A stretch of DNA of 64,000 nt from Sipunculus nudus (GCA_026874595.1 CM049308.1:23152367-23216366); one strand, 5' to 3'; shown: positions 1 through 13,300, counted from the first letter of the stretch. Translations and numbers: made by a program. Notes: generated by a model from the sequence alone, not told the origin.

Positions 1-440
1 ATGCACACGTCTTGAACGTGATGAGGCAGCCCTTGACCTGGACGTACTAGCTCGGTAGTTTAGCCGTTAAAGCTCACAGGTGAAATTCCAATTAAAATAT
101 TTGTCACTATAGACAATTTTTATGAATGTACGCGCCTCCATTTTTTCAACGCTAATTTTACAAAGTTTATATGTACACCTTGTTACAGGTGCTCTTTTTA
201 TTGTGTGACACGGGCGTAACTCGTGTTGTTGATACATTTTATGTTTAATCCGTACTGCATGGTTGAACTCTCGTTGTCATGTGAGCCTTCGGTTTTTCAC
301 GCCTGGTCGTGGGTCACGATATGGCCCTGGTATGTGAAGGTACGCACAGCGATGTCTTCTTGATAATTCCTGAAACGCGTGTTGTGCAAGAACTTATAGA
401 CTGTTCGAGAAGTGGAAAATTCCGGCTTGGGGTGGGAAGG

Positions 441-447
441 TATATAA
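441..447 (+). promoter_or_regulatory. LTR TATA box
   Basis: TATATAA sits at the position where the other two LTRs have TATAAAT (25,724-25,730 and 33,736-33,742). It is the likely core promoter of the LTR. Confidence 0.55.
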
Positions 448-804
448 AGGGGCTGTTTTTTAGAACCAGAGGGCAGACAGCAGAGCAGATTCCAGCGGAC
501 GTAGAAGCGTATGTCAGAGTCTAAGCCCTTATCCGACGAATGCGGCGATTACACATTTTCAAAGACTTTCTCCTGGATTTTATGCTTTTGGACTTCAGTT
601 TACTTTCTGGGTTGTTGAAAGAACTTTCCACAGGACTCTCATTCTCCGAGTGTATACATTTAAAGAACTTACCGTGGTGACGGTATTGGTATCCAGGTGT
701 TGTACCATTATCTTTCTGTGTGATTATATTGACTTGTTGCTATAACGCTGTTTTACTGTGTAATTGTTTTGATTTAGTGTATTGTATTGTTAGGGTTTTT
801 TTAG

Positions 805-810
805 AATAAA
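805..810 (+). promoter_or_regulatory. LTR polyadenylation signal
   Basis: AATAAA is conserved in all three LTRs (also 26,122-26,127 and 34,135-34,140) and lies about 360-400 bp downstream of the TATA box, in the expected R/U5 position. Confidence 0.5.
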
Positions 811-977
811 TTATAGTTATTTGTTAACAAAAAACCTCTGACTTCTTTATTCATTCCCCTAGACATTTCACGCTGCCTAGTGTTACAGAATCTGATTTGT
901 TTTTTTTTTATCTCCATTACAAAATTTGTGTTCATTACGCATACGTGATCTGTTTATATTAGGTTCCGTAACAACCT

Positions 978-1435
978 GCATAATTGCATTTCAGTTTCAG
1001 AGGGTTATACTCGATTATCGTGATTGGTGTACCACGTTTCCATGAATGTGTAATCACCCCTAACTCAAAAATGTACATGAAAATCTGAAATTCCCATTTT
1101 AAATTGGTTTTGGATATTTGTATTGGATTTTGACTTGGGTTCCAAATGACTCGGGCTCGAAGAAGGTGGACTTGGGCAGGAACCTCAAGGACTCGGACTT
1201 GAATTCGAATGGCCTAGAGTACAAATTGCACCCGGACTCGTAAGGTGTTGACTCCACTACATTACTGCCACCCAAAGTGATCGCTTTTTAATCATCCTAA
1301 CGTTGAAAAAGGTCCTCCGCTTCGGGACCGCTCTGTTATTGCTTCCGCCAGGCGGTTATGCGTTCATCCTCGTTCATGTGTGTGTTTGCGTGCATGTGTG
1401 TTTGCGTGTGTGTGCTTTGAAAACAAAAGGAGCCG
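978..1435. other. Unassigned; GACTCGG/GACTTG-rich patch
   Basis: No gene is seen. About 1,130-1,250 contains repeated short motifs of the type GACTTGG and GACTCGG, which may be a fragment of a dispersed repeat. About 1,375-1,415 is a TG/TGCG-rich low-complexity stretch. Confidence 0.3.
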
Positions 1436-1741
1436 TTAGGCAAAAAAAGGTATAGTTTTTTGTCATTTTTATCAGAAATCAGTGCACGCGAGCGATTTTT
1501 TACCTTTTTTGTATGTTTCAGGAAAAATGTCATATAATCAGGAAAAGCATGATAATGACAGATATTTTTGCTAAACAGGTAAAAGCACTACATGACAAAG
1601 GAAATCTGATCAAAATTGAATTATTTTATCTTATGAAAGATTAAAATCCAAAAAAAAAATTTTTAATGCGGGGGGGGGGGGGGGGGGAGGTTAATATTGA
1701 CGCGCGCGGTGCTTGAGAACCATACCTGTTTTTGGCCTTAT
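1436..1741 (+). mobile_element. MITE family M1, copy 1
   Basis: This is one of four related copies of a short non-autonomous element (others at 14.1, 37.0 and 56.1 kb). The right end has the diagnostic core GACGCGCGCGGTGC..GAGAACCATACC followed by TTTTTGGCCTTA. The left end has TTAGGCAAAAAAAGGTATAG. Internal landmarks shared with the 37.0 kb copy are ATCAGAAATCAGTGC, TTGTATGTTTC and AGTAAAAGCACTAC-like stretches. A long G run (about 1,671-1,687) lies where other copies have 5-6 G, probably expansion of that tract. It has no coding capacity. The 65-aa reverse ORF here is chance. Confidence 0.6.
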
Positions 1742-2377
1742 TCTTAATTTGTTCTGAAATATATACAGGGCCTTACATAAAAGTTTGAAACGGCTATTAA
1801 CATGCATATAGAACAGAGTAGAATAAACTTATGATATAATCTTCAGACTCGAGAATCAGATTCTGAGTAATCTTCCAAAATATATTTCCCTCACTGGCGA
1901 CTGACAGAGAGCACAAAAGACTAGACGGGACATCCTATCTGCCAGACACTGTGTCCCAAAGTAAATAATATTCTGGGATGCCGCAACTTTTTAATTACTT
2001 TTTCGTATTGTAGACAGGTTTAAAGAAATTCCTAGTCATTAGAGGTCCGATATTATCTAATGGGTTTAATGCCATACTTTTCTTGTTATTCGGAGTTAAG
2101 TGATCACATTACTATTTAACTTTTGTATCGAACGCAGTTTGAATGTATATAAATTGGCTGCGTTATAAGCAGATCTCAATAATAGTTAGGCTGGCTCAGC
2201 CGCGGTTGGTGTTGCTTGCATTATGAAGGAAATATATTAATTGCATACATACTTAAAGCTGCAAACGAAATAAATTGGGGAAAAAAATGTTTCCGAAAAA
2301 AAAACTTGTAGATACCTTGTACATACAGGCACGGTAGTTACGAGCCTGTGTGACACCCGTATATAAATTAGGAGCTA
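1742..2377. other. Unassigned AT-rich DNA
   Basis: No gene or recognisable repeat was seen. The stretch is AT-rich with only short ORFs. Confidence 0.3.
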
Positions 2378-2535
2378 ACGTTCCTGAACCCGAATCATGG
2401 ACCGGATCCACACCAAGATCTAAACGATTCTTCATTGTCCCGTTCCTGAAATATCCTAAAACATTCATGAGATTCCGTTCATAATTGCTGAATGGGTAAT
2501 GTCATGAAGAAAAACAAACACACGCACAAACACAC
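2378..2535 (+). repeat. Dispersed repeat R2, copy 1
   Basis: This stretch aligns by eye with 10,238-10,390. Shared landmarks in order are GTTCCTRAA, GATCCACACCAA, an ATTCTT(T)C.TTGTC segment, ACATGAGATTCC and AACAAACACACRC. No terminal structure was resolved, so the class is unknown. Confidence 0.5.
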
Positions 2536-2552
2536 CATAAGTCACACACACA

Positions 2553-2581
2553 TATAATGAGAGAGCGCGAGAGAGAGAGAC

Positions 2582-2618
<37 letters not shown>

Positions 2619-2695
2619 GAGAAAGACAGAGACAGAGAGACACTGACAGACAGAGACAGAGAGACTCAGACAGGCAGATAGATAGACAGGCAACT
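2553..2695. repeat. GA/GACA microsatellite
   Basis: This is a compound simple repeat of GAGA and GACA units. The reverse-strand ORFs rich in Ser, Leu, Cys and Val are artefacts of reading this repeat. Confidence 0.9.
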
Positions 2696-2699
2696 AGAC

Positions 2700-4570
2700 A
2701 GAGTTGCAACACTGAAAAATAGAAAAATTTGACACGCATGGAGTAAATATTAACAATATTCGTGGCAAACACCACATAATACCAGGGACAGGTATTTCAA
2801 ACTTTTTATTCTTATTCAAATATAGAAATCTTTTTGACGGTTTAAAAAAAAATTGTACACCATATCACGCATTACTTTGACTTTGATGCGTTGTGATTTA
2901 ATAATGGTTGCATGTTGGTGTCACATCTCGTTCTTTCCTTATCCAAGGCCAATGACATAGTTCCACGGTCCGGATATTAAAACGTCAAAAACACATCTGG
3001 CAAAACTCGGCTTAATTAAAGTTCGACAGATGAAAATTAATCTCCCTTGTGTAAATATATAAATACGTGTAGAAAATATTTAAGTCAGCTAATATAAGAA
3101 CTGGAGACCTGTTCACTGAAGCCAAAAGTTGGTCTGATTTTAGAGAGAATCAGAAAAAAAGTGAAAATATTAGAAGAGTGGGTCTGTGATCAAGACTGTT
3201 TGTTCCGACTCCTCCCTCAGGAATTGGTTGACGTTTTCTGAAAGAGGTTTTCATCAGTTTCTCCTTGTTTTCTCCATCTGGTTCATTTTCCTGTATTCAG
3301 GGTTGATGTCTGGTCGAGATTGGCCCAAGATGACAGTGCAACTGTAATTATATCATGGAAGATAATTTTTTCGAGATTGGGCCTTCATTAATATTACAAT
3401 AAATGAATAAGAATCCCCGCTGACAAACTGAAAGGAGATAAAAATGGGAAATGTGTTTTTTTTTTCATTGTAGAAAACAACGTTCATTCCAGTGGAAGGT
3501 CGTAGCCAAGCCAGCTCCTGGCGTTCAGACCTCTGGCGACCCCTATCGGCGGGAACTGACACTTATTTTCCTACTTCGGTACACAGAGAAAAAAAAAGAC
3601 TCTTTCATTCAAAAATGAAGTTCTGAAGTAGCATCTCGACCTATATTTGAAACAGCCTTTTGTATTGACAGTTTTTTAATTGACGAACGTCTAATCATAA
3701 TTATTTGCAACTTGCCTTCGGTGTTTTGTAACGTAACCCGAACACAGCAGGCCATCGGTCTTTGCGATCTGCAGTGCGGATGAGGAAGATTATATTAGAT
3801 GTGTATGCTGATGTGAATCCATTACCAAATGATCCCTGGCAGCATCCAGACGCAGAGAATGTCTAGAGTTACGCCGAATTGTCCTTCTCACGATGAGCGC
3901 CAGGTTAAAACAACTCGTACCTATAGATTATTAGACCGTGGGAGGCCTCAATGTTAAAAACATTTATTTTATTTTTTTTAATACTAAATGACAAACGTTG
4001 CCGAAATTTGAGCATATATAAAATAATTTATAAACTAAAATCCTTAAATCATCTTCATTCTATTAAGCTTGAGGGAGCTGGGCTCTCAGAGACCTTGATT
4101 CATCAAGCCGTTATGGCGTTTTTTGTATGAATAATGAACAAGGCAACTGAACCTATCAAATGATTCACGTCTACTTGTTCTACGTAGCTGCTGGAGCATA
4201 GCCCGATGCTATTTTGAGACCAATCACATTCAGCCTTATAAACTTGTTGCGTTTCTGGTGGTTGTGTACTTGTTCAGACGTGAAAACTCATTTCACACTT
4301 TGCGTGTCAGAATTCTTTATAACAGCTTAACTACTTATACATATACGTCGAACGGTAATTAATTGTTCTTTTTACTAATTTTTTTGAGTTGTGGACAAAA
4401 TCGCATTTTTTCATAATTATCATATTTTTGCCCAAAATGCGAAAATTAAAGATTCTCCATAAACACAAGATAGTTAGATAATATTTCTAGTTCATTTACA
4501 CAAATGGAAGGACCCCTGTTCAGATTACTGCAAATTTAATCCGGTTTTGATGAATATTTGAAACTACCGT
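2700..4570. other. Unassigned intergenic DNA
   Basis: No gene or repeat structure is supported. The stretch is AT-rich with scattered stops in all frames. Confidence 0.3.
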
Positions 4571-4893
4571 GAGTCAAATCATTTATGAAAGTTTTAATCA
4601 AGAATGATCCCGTTTTACACTGTCATCAAATATTCTGCCGGCCATACCCTGCGGAATTTCTTGAAACATATTGCTTCACATTTGTTTAAACACGACCCCA
4701 ACATACAAGTGAAACATATATAACTCAACTCGAGTCAGATCGTTTATGAAAGTTTAAATCGTTAATGAACCCCTTTTAAAACTGTCATCAAATGATCAGC
4801 CGGCCATACTCGAGAGAATTTCTTGAAACATGTTGCTTCACAATTGTTTAAACACGAACCCAACACACACACGCAAACTCAGTTTTGTAGTGG
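4571..4893 (+). repeat. Two-copy tandem duplication, about 161 bp
   Basis: Two diverged units begin with GAGTCAAATCATTTATGAAAG (4,571) and GAGTCAGATCGTTTATGAAAG (4,732). Both then carry CTGTCATCAAAT, GCCGGCCATAC, GAATTTCTTGAAACAT and TTGTTTAAACACGA in the same order. The period measured at two landmarks is 161-162 bp. It may be a local duplication or part of a larger satellite-like repeat. Confidence 0.75.
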
Positions 4894-6559
4894 CTCTCCT
4901 TGTTGACGCCAAATTGGCCTGCTCTTCGCGTCTTCAGTTCTGTGACCTTAAACCCTGAAGTTCTATTGCCTCTAGTGGTAGGAATTGGCTTTAAAATCAT
5001 AATCGATGATATAAAATAAAAACGACCGATGATAAAATATTAGTCGATTATTTTATGTAATTTCTATATTACCTTGAAATATGCTGTACATAAAATATTG
5101 GCCCCAGTATATAGTCTGACATGTTCATCTGTTTTCATAATGAAACCATCAATCCACCCGCATGCTCGAGGTTCCGTTTTGATGCTGTTCGTATATCTCT
5201 CAAAGTAGTAGATTCTTTGCATGCGCATACATGTTTTAAATCCATTATGCAAAATGTAATCGATTTAATCGATTTGAAAGAAAACGACAATCATCGATTT
5301 AATAATTTATTCGGCACACCACTAATTGCCTCACATCCGAGAATGAAATCAGACACCATGCAACAAACTGTCTAAAAACAGAAAAGTTTTTCTGGAACAT
5401 GTTGCTGAACACAGGGTACATGAGTATTTCTCCGTTCAAGATATTTAATTTCTTCAACTTTAATCTACGAATCTTCTTCTGGTTGCATGCAACCAGCTAT
5501 TCTGTCTGGTAGAAAAATTATTACGAGATCGATAGATTAAACTTGTTATTATATGGGGGGAAATTATCTTAACTGTTTGTATGCGTATGTGTGTGTGAGA
5601 GAGAGAAAGAGAGAGAGAGAGAGAGTAAGAGAGAGAGACCAGTACTAATCTTCATTAGTAAATGCAGGGGTTAATAAAAAAGATGGGACAGGTTATTTGG
5701 AGGGAAATGAGAAATCACTGCCGCAATATTTAACGTACACTAATATAATGTCCCATCCCGGCACAGGGCATGCAGGGACAGCCGTATATTGCCATTCAGT
5801 ATTTTTACTGAGTATTCCAGCCCCTAAAGCTGATATTTGGGAGACTTATGTCAACCACAAATGGGTGTATATGTGACCTGGCGCCATCGATGATAATGAT
5901 AGTAGTCCGCCATGATTTATCACGTAAGATTTGTACTGATGGGGATGCCATGACTGGCCCAAAGAATGCCGGGGGAAAAAAAACTCTCCTTGATGGGAAG
6001 GAAGGACAGAACGTCGATTATTCATTCGTAGAAAACTTTTTTTCTGCTCGTTACTGGTCATTTTAACAAACATACCGAATAAATATAAACTTGTTTATTT
6101 ACCTTTATATTTTTTATAAGGTGGAGTATGAGGGAAGAACAGCTTCAAATTTCCTGTCACCAAGATTTTAAAGCTAGCTATTCACCTTCCTGACTTGTGG
6201 ACTTGGTGATGTCTGCCTTACCCTACGTACGTACATTTTGATGAACATTCCTATAACTCGCCTGTGACGGATGTATAGGCGTGTTTATAGTTGTTTATAT
6301 ATAAGCTGATATTAAACATGATACATGTGTCTAAGTTGACCAATTGAAAAAAAATATGACAAAACATGCTTGATTTTTTTTAATATGAAACTTGAAAAGT
6401 TTTCAGTTTGAATATTTTAACTGATCTGTCAAGCCAACCTGGCGTGTAAACAGAACTTTAATCAATAAATACCTGATCTTATAGAGGATAATCGGGGGGC
6501 AAGAGGCAAATTTAATATTTTAAGCAAGATAGATGACAGTACTAAGATGTACTAAGACC
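4894..6559. other. Unassigned DNA with a GA microsatellite
   Basis: No gene is supported; overlapping 70-85 aa ORFs occur on both strands as expected by chance. A (GA)n tract lies at about 5,590-5,638. At about 6,165-6,335 there is weak similarity to the repeat at 52.8-53.15 kb (CGCCTGTGACGG and an ATTAAACATG stretch), perhaps a third degraded copy. Confidence 0.3.
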
Positions 6560-7668
6560 TTAAAGGCCTACTTCCACCCTCAGGGTGTTTTTGCATATAT
6601 GAAAGGTATGAACCTACAAATAGAATTGATGTAAAAATTACTGACATTGGGGAGCTACTATCCGTGATAGGAACGAATATGTGAACAGAGTCCTGGGAGC
6701 CCCCTGAAAAAGTTGAGACAGCCCTTGGGACGTGTGTGACGTCACAACCAGAACCCCGGTTGCGCGTCCACGTGGTTTCAGCAAGGCCGACGGGTCGAAC
6801 TGATCTAGCGAGGCGGAGGAATCATCGTAAGATGACAATGTCTGAGACACGTTAAAGGAGAATAAAGCGGCGAATTTAGATCTGTAGATTTATGGCAACT
6901 TCGACATTAAGCCTCATGTAATTTTGGGCCATGTATACGTTGTTAGAAACAGAAGTCGGTGACACAGACAGCGGCCGCTGCAAGCCAACACGCCAACAAG
7001 TTTGATTCCAGTGACGAAGTGACAGGCTGTACAAAATCGAGGATGGAGTCTGTGGGAATTTAAAGGGATATTCTCAATCTGGTGATTATTATCAAAATAA
7101 CGAGATTATTCAGTAATATAATATTTAGAGCAAGAAAATGTAGAGTAGTACAAGATGCCGATGGTGATTCTTGACTTGGTCGAGTTTGTTCAATATCGCC
7201 CGCGACGCTTTGCAACAAAGTTTGTTGTTGTGATAACATTATCTGTTACAATGTTGTGACTGGTGCCGTGGTGGTTCTGCAAAAATCAGCTGATAAGCAA
7301 CTTGGTTTTATCGTATGAATAAAGCGCTGGTCCTTTCTTTTTATCATAATTTATACATACATGCTTCATAATCAGAAATGCAAAATTGTTGTTTTGACAT
7401 TGATAAGCGCTATTTTGTTTAGCAGTAGTATAAATATATATACTTTTCGTAAAGCGAGTTTTTACTTGGCAGGCCTTGCCTCATAAATACTTGTAACCTT
7501 ATACTCAAGTTATAGTACCACACACGGGGCTAGTCTTAAATGAAGCTGTATACGTACCACAACCATCCCGATGGAGGGTGGTACTAATTTTAAGTAACCC
7601 CCCCCCCCCCCCGGCCCGACATCATGGAAATGATACATTTATATAATTTACACTCTTTCCTTTTATAA

Positions 7669-7732
<64 letters not shown>

Positions 7733-9954
7733 TTAATGAATTTGAAATACATAATACAAATCATGAAATTCACATTTTTAAATGAATTATGAAAGAGTCA
7801 TGTTTATTATAAAAAAATCACACACACAGTCGCAATATAATTATACACAGTATATATATGTATGATACAGTTCTGTATAAAACACTCCACCAGACGGAAA
7901 GCCCCATGACTATTATTAATCTGTTTTATGTTGGCAATGTTATAGGTAAAGTTCTTGCCATACTGCCTCAGCTAGGCTTCACTTGTGCAAATAAAAATTT
8001 ACAAGATTTTAAGAATAATTGCTCTGTTTTTGTTTGGGCTGATGTAAAACCGTTTATCTGGATTTCAGGGGTACTTTTAGTATCCTCCAATTTAAGAATT
8101 GTGTAATATAAAAAAAATGTGTCCAGAAACCATACATTCCAGTTATAATACTCTGCATGATAGCAGATTTAATTCCAAGAAAAGTACATTTACAATAAAT
8201 TATCATTTAAAATTATACAAAATTACCCATATGTTGTCTTTGGTAAGGTTGATCAGTATGTGTATAGGTATATTTGGACTAAATGCATGGATACTTCAGC
8301 CAGTGTATCATCTGAAGGTTCAAGTGTAACATCTTTGAGTGCAATATGGCAAATCATACTAACAAGGAAGGAGAGAGACTGCTGAAACAGATTTGGAGTT
8401 CTCTTTATGACTGACTGGGTAATTGATTTGATATTTTGTTATATACATACTACAAGTGTCTATCTTTATATATCTACACACACACACACACACATATATA
8501 TATATCATATTTACATATGTATAAACGTTATATATTAATATTTCATATACAAGTATTACATACTTAAATTTACATACTTATTACATTTTAAACACACCTC
8601 TTAAATTAATATGTTTGCGTGTGTGCTGACTTGGCATGGAATTTGTTTTTATTTGTTATATAAAAAATGGATAAAACATTGCTTATCACATTTTATATAA
8701 CAAATACACATTTTTAAAACAATATAACGTTTTATCATTACAGATACTTAAAAGAAAACTTTAAAAAAAAAATCAAACAGAGTGAAAATATCCCCAACCC
8801 ATATACAACACACACGTTTAATGTAAGGAAGCCATTACGAGGCTAATTTTTTCATAATATTTGGGCACAGAATTAAAATATGCTGAAATGCATGGTATAA
8901 TTTTTAAATTGTTAATTTTCTGATATTTCAAAAGATTTGAAATATTAAAATGAATTATTTTAATTATTGTCAACAATAAGGAGTAACGGTTTTTTAACGT
9001 GGGTTTATTTTTTTAAGAATCCTATTAATTGTTTCTCCCATGTTAATGCCTTTGCTGAGGCACCATGCACCGAGCTTTACGTGACCCCTTCGGTCATATG
9101 TGTCTTGAAACTTGTAAAAAAAGTCCCAAAATAAAAAATAAAGTTTTTATCATTTACAAGCGTTCAAACATATTTAATAATAAATTAATTGATTGATCAG
9201 TTTGATATTATTAAACTTATACGATCAACAAGCAGCTATATGTTGGTTGTCATATAACATGTCGCTTGAAATCCTGATCCGGCGTCTGTGCAGACTGCGT
9301 GGTGCCAGCTCCTAACGTGTCAAGGCCGAGTCGGGGAATAACAGGTGCAAAGTTGAAGAGGTAAGAGATACAGGAGTCGTAAAGATGAAAAACAGCATCA
9401 TTTCCTAGTTAGCAGCCTACGCATGTAACGGATATAGAGTGGCAACAAAGGTGTCTAAATGTCAGGAAAAGTCCGTCCGCACCCTCATGTCAGTGGCCAA
9501 ACCTGGGGAATCCCCTTCCCAGATCATGCCCGGCCGGGTCCAGTTCGTCCTCTTCTATAAAGTATAAAGGAAATCCTGTCCATTTGGCACGAACATGTGG
9601 CTTATACACTTGTTAAAATATTATTAAGCTCACACTATCACCCTTGATGTTACTGCTCAACCCGACGACGCAATACTTTGGGATATTTTCCCCAGATCGT
9701 GTTAAACTCAACTGATGCCATTACAATACCACCCGGTGTGTTCTGGTTGTGACGTCATAATCGCCTTGGCCAGGACGCTTCTGTTTGGCTTGGGGCCCCT
9801 GAGTGGGGTGGATTACGGGTCTTTCGATTTAAATTTTAACGGTTAAGTGCGCAAAGCTTGATTTTATTATACCATAATTTATACATATACATGTAAATGA
9901 ATAAACCTTCAGTAGTATTTCATTTTATTTTTTTTCATGGAAGTAGGCCTTTAA
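6560..9954. mobile_element. Inverted-repeat-bounded segment, putative 3.4 kb DNA transposon
   Basis: The segment is bounded by the inverted repeat TTAAAGGCCTACTTCCA (6,560-6,576, and its complement at 9,938-9,954). A second inner inverted block, TGACGTCACAACCAGAAC, lies at 6,737-6,754 and, inverted, at 9,740-9,757. The inner blocks are 177 and 197 bp from the respective ends, so the outer approximately 200 bp look like long, decayed terminal inverted repeats. The interior has no transposase-like ORF, only AT-rich DNA with (TA)n(GA)n (7,673-7,731), poly-C (about 7,598-7,612) and (CA)n(TA)n (about 8,476-8,506) tracts. It could instead be two copies of a shorter repeat in opposite orientation, since no target duplication was recognised. 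Confidence 0.5.
7673..7731. repeat. (TA)n(GA)n microsatellite
   Basis: A run of alternating TA passes directly into alternating GA. Confidence 0.95.
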
Positions 9955-10237
9955 GTCTAGAGATGTTTTGAAATAAATATCTATGGTTAATTAAAACGAA
10001 AAATATGAAGTGTCACAAGATTTTTGCCATAATTTACATGTCCTGCTTCAATTGCATTAATACAATCCAGTATACAGTCGTTTGTAATTCCTCAGTGCAG
10101 TTCGTAAATAATAATGTGAAATAGAAATCAGCATTCTAAGGAATGCGAATCTCAGCCATGTATTTGCATTCACTTATTCGGCGCATATTCCCTGGTATAT
10201 TCGTGCATAAGTTAATTCGTGAATATTTCTTGATGAC
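9955..10237. other. Unassigned DNA
   Basis: No feature was recognised. Confidence 0.3.
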
Positions 10238-10390
10238 GTTCCTAAATCCGTATCATGTGCCTGATCCACACCAAAAATTAGTCAATTCTTTCTTGTCTCA
10301 TTCTCGTAATGCTCTGGAAATAACATGAGATTCCCTTCAGGATAGCGTGGGTTATGTTGTGAACAAACACACACACGAACGGGGATAAAC
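10238..10390 (+). repeat. Dispersed repeat R2, copy 2
   Basis: This is the second copy of the repeat at 2,378-2,535, with the same landmark order. The 61-aa ORF overlapping it is not considered a gene. Confidence 0.5.
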
Positions 10391-13300
10391 GCATACCCTC
10401 CGGGCTAAGGCAAACAATTTGAGAACAGCAGGAACTTCTGGTTACTGATGATTGGTATGTTACTGATGTTACTGATGAAAATTACTTCAAAACATATTTG
10501 TAAAGGGTTAAACCAACCAGACGTCGATGTGCTTGTGAGCTATCAATAATTAACATTTAAGCTTTTTTACTTCCATGTCTATTTTCTGTTGTCTGTCAGA
10601 AAAAAAATACCAGTCGGATTTCATACCGTATAAGATCATACAGATGTTCCTTAGACTGATGATAAAAATGTATAACCTTTTGGGTAGTCCCAGCTGTGAA
10701 AGCGAAACAATCTATTTGAAAATATGAACATGTATACTTGTTCCGGGGAAGGGGCTACTAGGGCATGTTTCTCTTACTTCTTTTAGGAACTTTGGACAAA
10801 AGGATCATTTGTCCCTCAAAGTATCATTTGTCCCCTCACCTCTCAGAGGAATAACACGCAATAAAACGTAATCATATCATTACGATTCGAGATATTTCAG
10901 TCATTCACTGTATAGTTTTTAAAATATTTTTCTCAATCATCTTTTATTCATCTAATGCATCTCATTTTGGAAAAAATGAATATATCAATTACCTTGCTGA
11001 ATATTCCTAAATGTTAGGCTATAGTATGTTGCTGACCATTTGTATTGGTTATTTGAAAGAAATTCATTGAAAATAAATTGTTGGAATTAAGCAAAGTTTA
11101 CCTTAAATTAAGTAAAATTTACTTTCATGTAACATAAAATATATATTCTATAATACGTGATGATAATAGAGTCATGATAAATATGATATTCTAGGGGGCG
11201 GGCTTTTGTTCTCTTTGTGTGTGTGTGTGGGGGGGGGGGGGGGTTGTCCGTACTCCCAACTCCAAAGAACGCCCGGACCTGTGAAATATATCGCCGATAA
11301 TCGATTGGTTAAAGGTTCATAAACATTTGCAATAATATGTCGATTATCTTAATCAAAATGTATCCATTTATCTAAAACATCAGTCTCACTGTGTTCTATT
11401 CGATTTCCACGTTTCTGATTATCATTAAAAGGCACCTGAGGTCCAATCATGCGCATGCCCGACAACTTTCAAACAAGGAGAAGAACCAAGAAAGATGTAA
11501 CTCAGGAGAAATACCGGTTGAAAGCTAGAAAAATATTAATTTATTTAGTTGGGGTACGGCTACCAGGTGGCGTGCCTGCTCTGCTTGTTTTGTGCCACTG
11601 ATCGTGCCCGGTGTACGCTTATTTCTTTCACACTTGTGCACAGTAGTAAACCAACGGTTTAAGAACGAAATATTCGTTTGAATATATTTCTTTTGACAGG
11701 ATTACAAAGAAGCCATTGCCTAATAAACATGCTCTCCTGTAAAGATGTAACATGTTAACATTGACAATAACAACATAATTATTTACATGGTGACATATAA
11801 GCACGTGTCATTGTCAGATCATATAATAGTGTAAGGAAATAAGAAATAAAAATAAAAAAAACACTACGTTTCCTGTATATTAAACATACCTGCTTGGTAT
11901 GTGGATAGCCTCCCATCGATTAGCGGTAACGTTAGGGCTCAGTATAAAAAACAGAGCCAACAACAATGTAATAACGAAGCCATCAAATTCTCATCATCTT
12001 TCTGATGCACTTATTTTGCCTTGAAATGTCTCGGAAGATCACCGCCATCTTTCATGGATAATTTTCAAGTTTTATAATCTTCAGTGCAATCCCTAATGTT
12101 AAACCTGAAAGGTTTCTTGTGTCAGTTTTTTTATTTTTTTTATTTATGTCAGTCCCTTAAAGGCACATCTTTATTCATATTAATTCATGTCAAATTCATC
12201 ATATTGGTCGCATAGCATCGACCTATATATATCAAATTGATTTCTCCTGTCGTACTGAGATTGAGCGTAATGTAAACTTACTCAAACTGAAGTATTAGTA
12301 GTTTCTAAAGGTACCTTTAATTCAGACATGGGACCTGCAACATCGCGGGTTCAGTGTGTAGAAAAGACTGCTGGTCTAACGTGCAGGTCAGACTGACGCA
12401 TTATTCCTTCATTACGTTATTATTGTTAATAAAGCTGCGTTTCATACGTACCTGCCCAGTTTTTTAGAGTTCCAGCATATGGACTTGAGAGACTGGCTTA
12501 AACATTATTTAAAACGCCAAGAGAGTGTAACAAATATTTTTAATGTGAGTCAATTTCTCCCCAATCTCAAGATTGCACCACCTCTATGTGCAAATTGTGG
12601 AAGAGATTCATTCGAATCATCTGACATCACAATATTCTCTCTCCAGGAAAAAAGAAAGCCATTAATTAATGTCATTTCTTACAATTAGAGGGTGACACCC
12701 TTCAGCCGGGCCCTGTCATATTAAATTTGGTTTGGTGCCAAGTGCTCTAACTTTCGCTTATAGACCTGAAAGGAATGAATCATTCATAGGTTAACGTAAT
12801 AGAACACAAGGGTACCCGAGATATAACACCAAAGACCAGGAACATTTCGAGTATAAGACAGGAACTGAATTTAGGAAGAAAACGATACCGCTCGAGTGCC
12901 ATAGTTGAGGAAACAGAGGAAGTCAGGGAACCCCCGCCTTAGCCGCTCCTTCAATAACGATACAGGCGACATCTCCTTGAATGTTAAACTATATTAGGCT
13001 CAGATATAGGGAGAAATTAAGATGACACAGAGATGAAAAGCTAAGCTCTATAAATGGTGACTGATGCGACGCCAAATCCAGCTCACTTGATACTTTTGCT
13101 TAATCAATGATTATAAATTTAGTCTCGTTCTAAATAGAGTTTAGTAGGATAAGGTCTCGAGAAGAAACGATTTTTTTTGCTATTGTATGCCTGTGTTCAT
13201 GTGTTGAGTTTTGTATTGAGTTTATTTGGTTTAATCTGTTTTTACTGTTGGCCGATTGTTCTATCAGACTCTTGATTAGTTCTGATGATTTTGTGAACTT

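Larger units (their letters stand above)
181..973 (+). mobile_element. Solo LTR of the Gmr1-like Ty3/gypsy family
   Basis: This 793-bp LTR matches, with divergence, the two LTRs flanking the retrotransposon at 25.5-34.3 kb. It begins TGTTACAGG and ends CCGTAACA, so the ends form the inverted repeat TGTTAC/GTAACA. It is flanked by the direct repeat ACCT (177-180 and 974-977), which I read as the target-site duplication. Promoter-like and polyadenylation-like signals sit where an LTR should have them: TATATAA at 441-447 and AATAAA at 805-810. No internal retrotransposon sequence adjoins either side, so this is a solo LTR, presumably left by LTR-LTR recombination. The ORF at 309-524 lies inside it and I do not regard it as a gene. 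It is visibly more diverged from the two element LTRs than they are from each other, which suggests an older insertion or a different subfamily. Confidence 0.88.

Noticed and set aside
2502-2775. Ser/Leu/Cys/Val-rich reverse ORFs resembling secreted peptides
   Set aside because: They are produced by reading a GA/GACA microsatellite.
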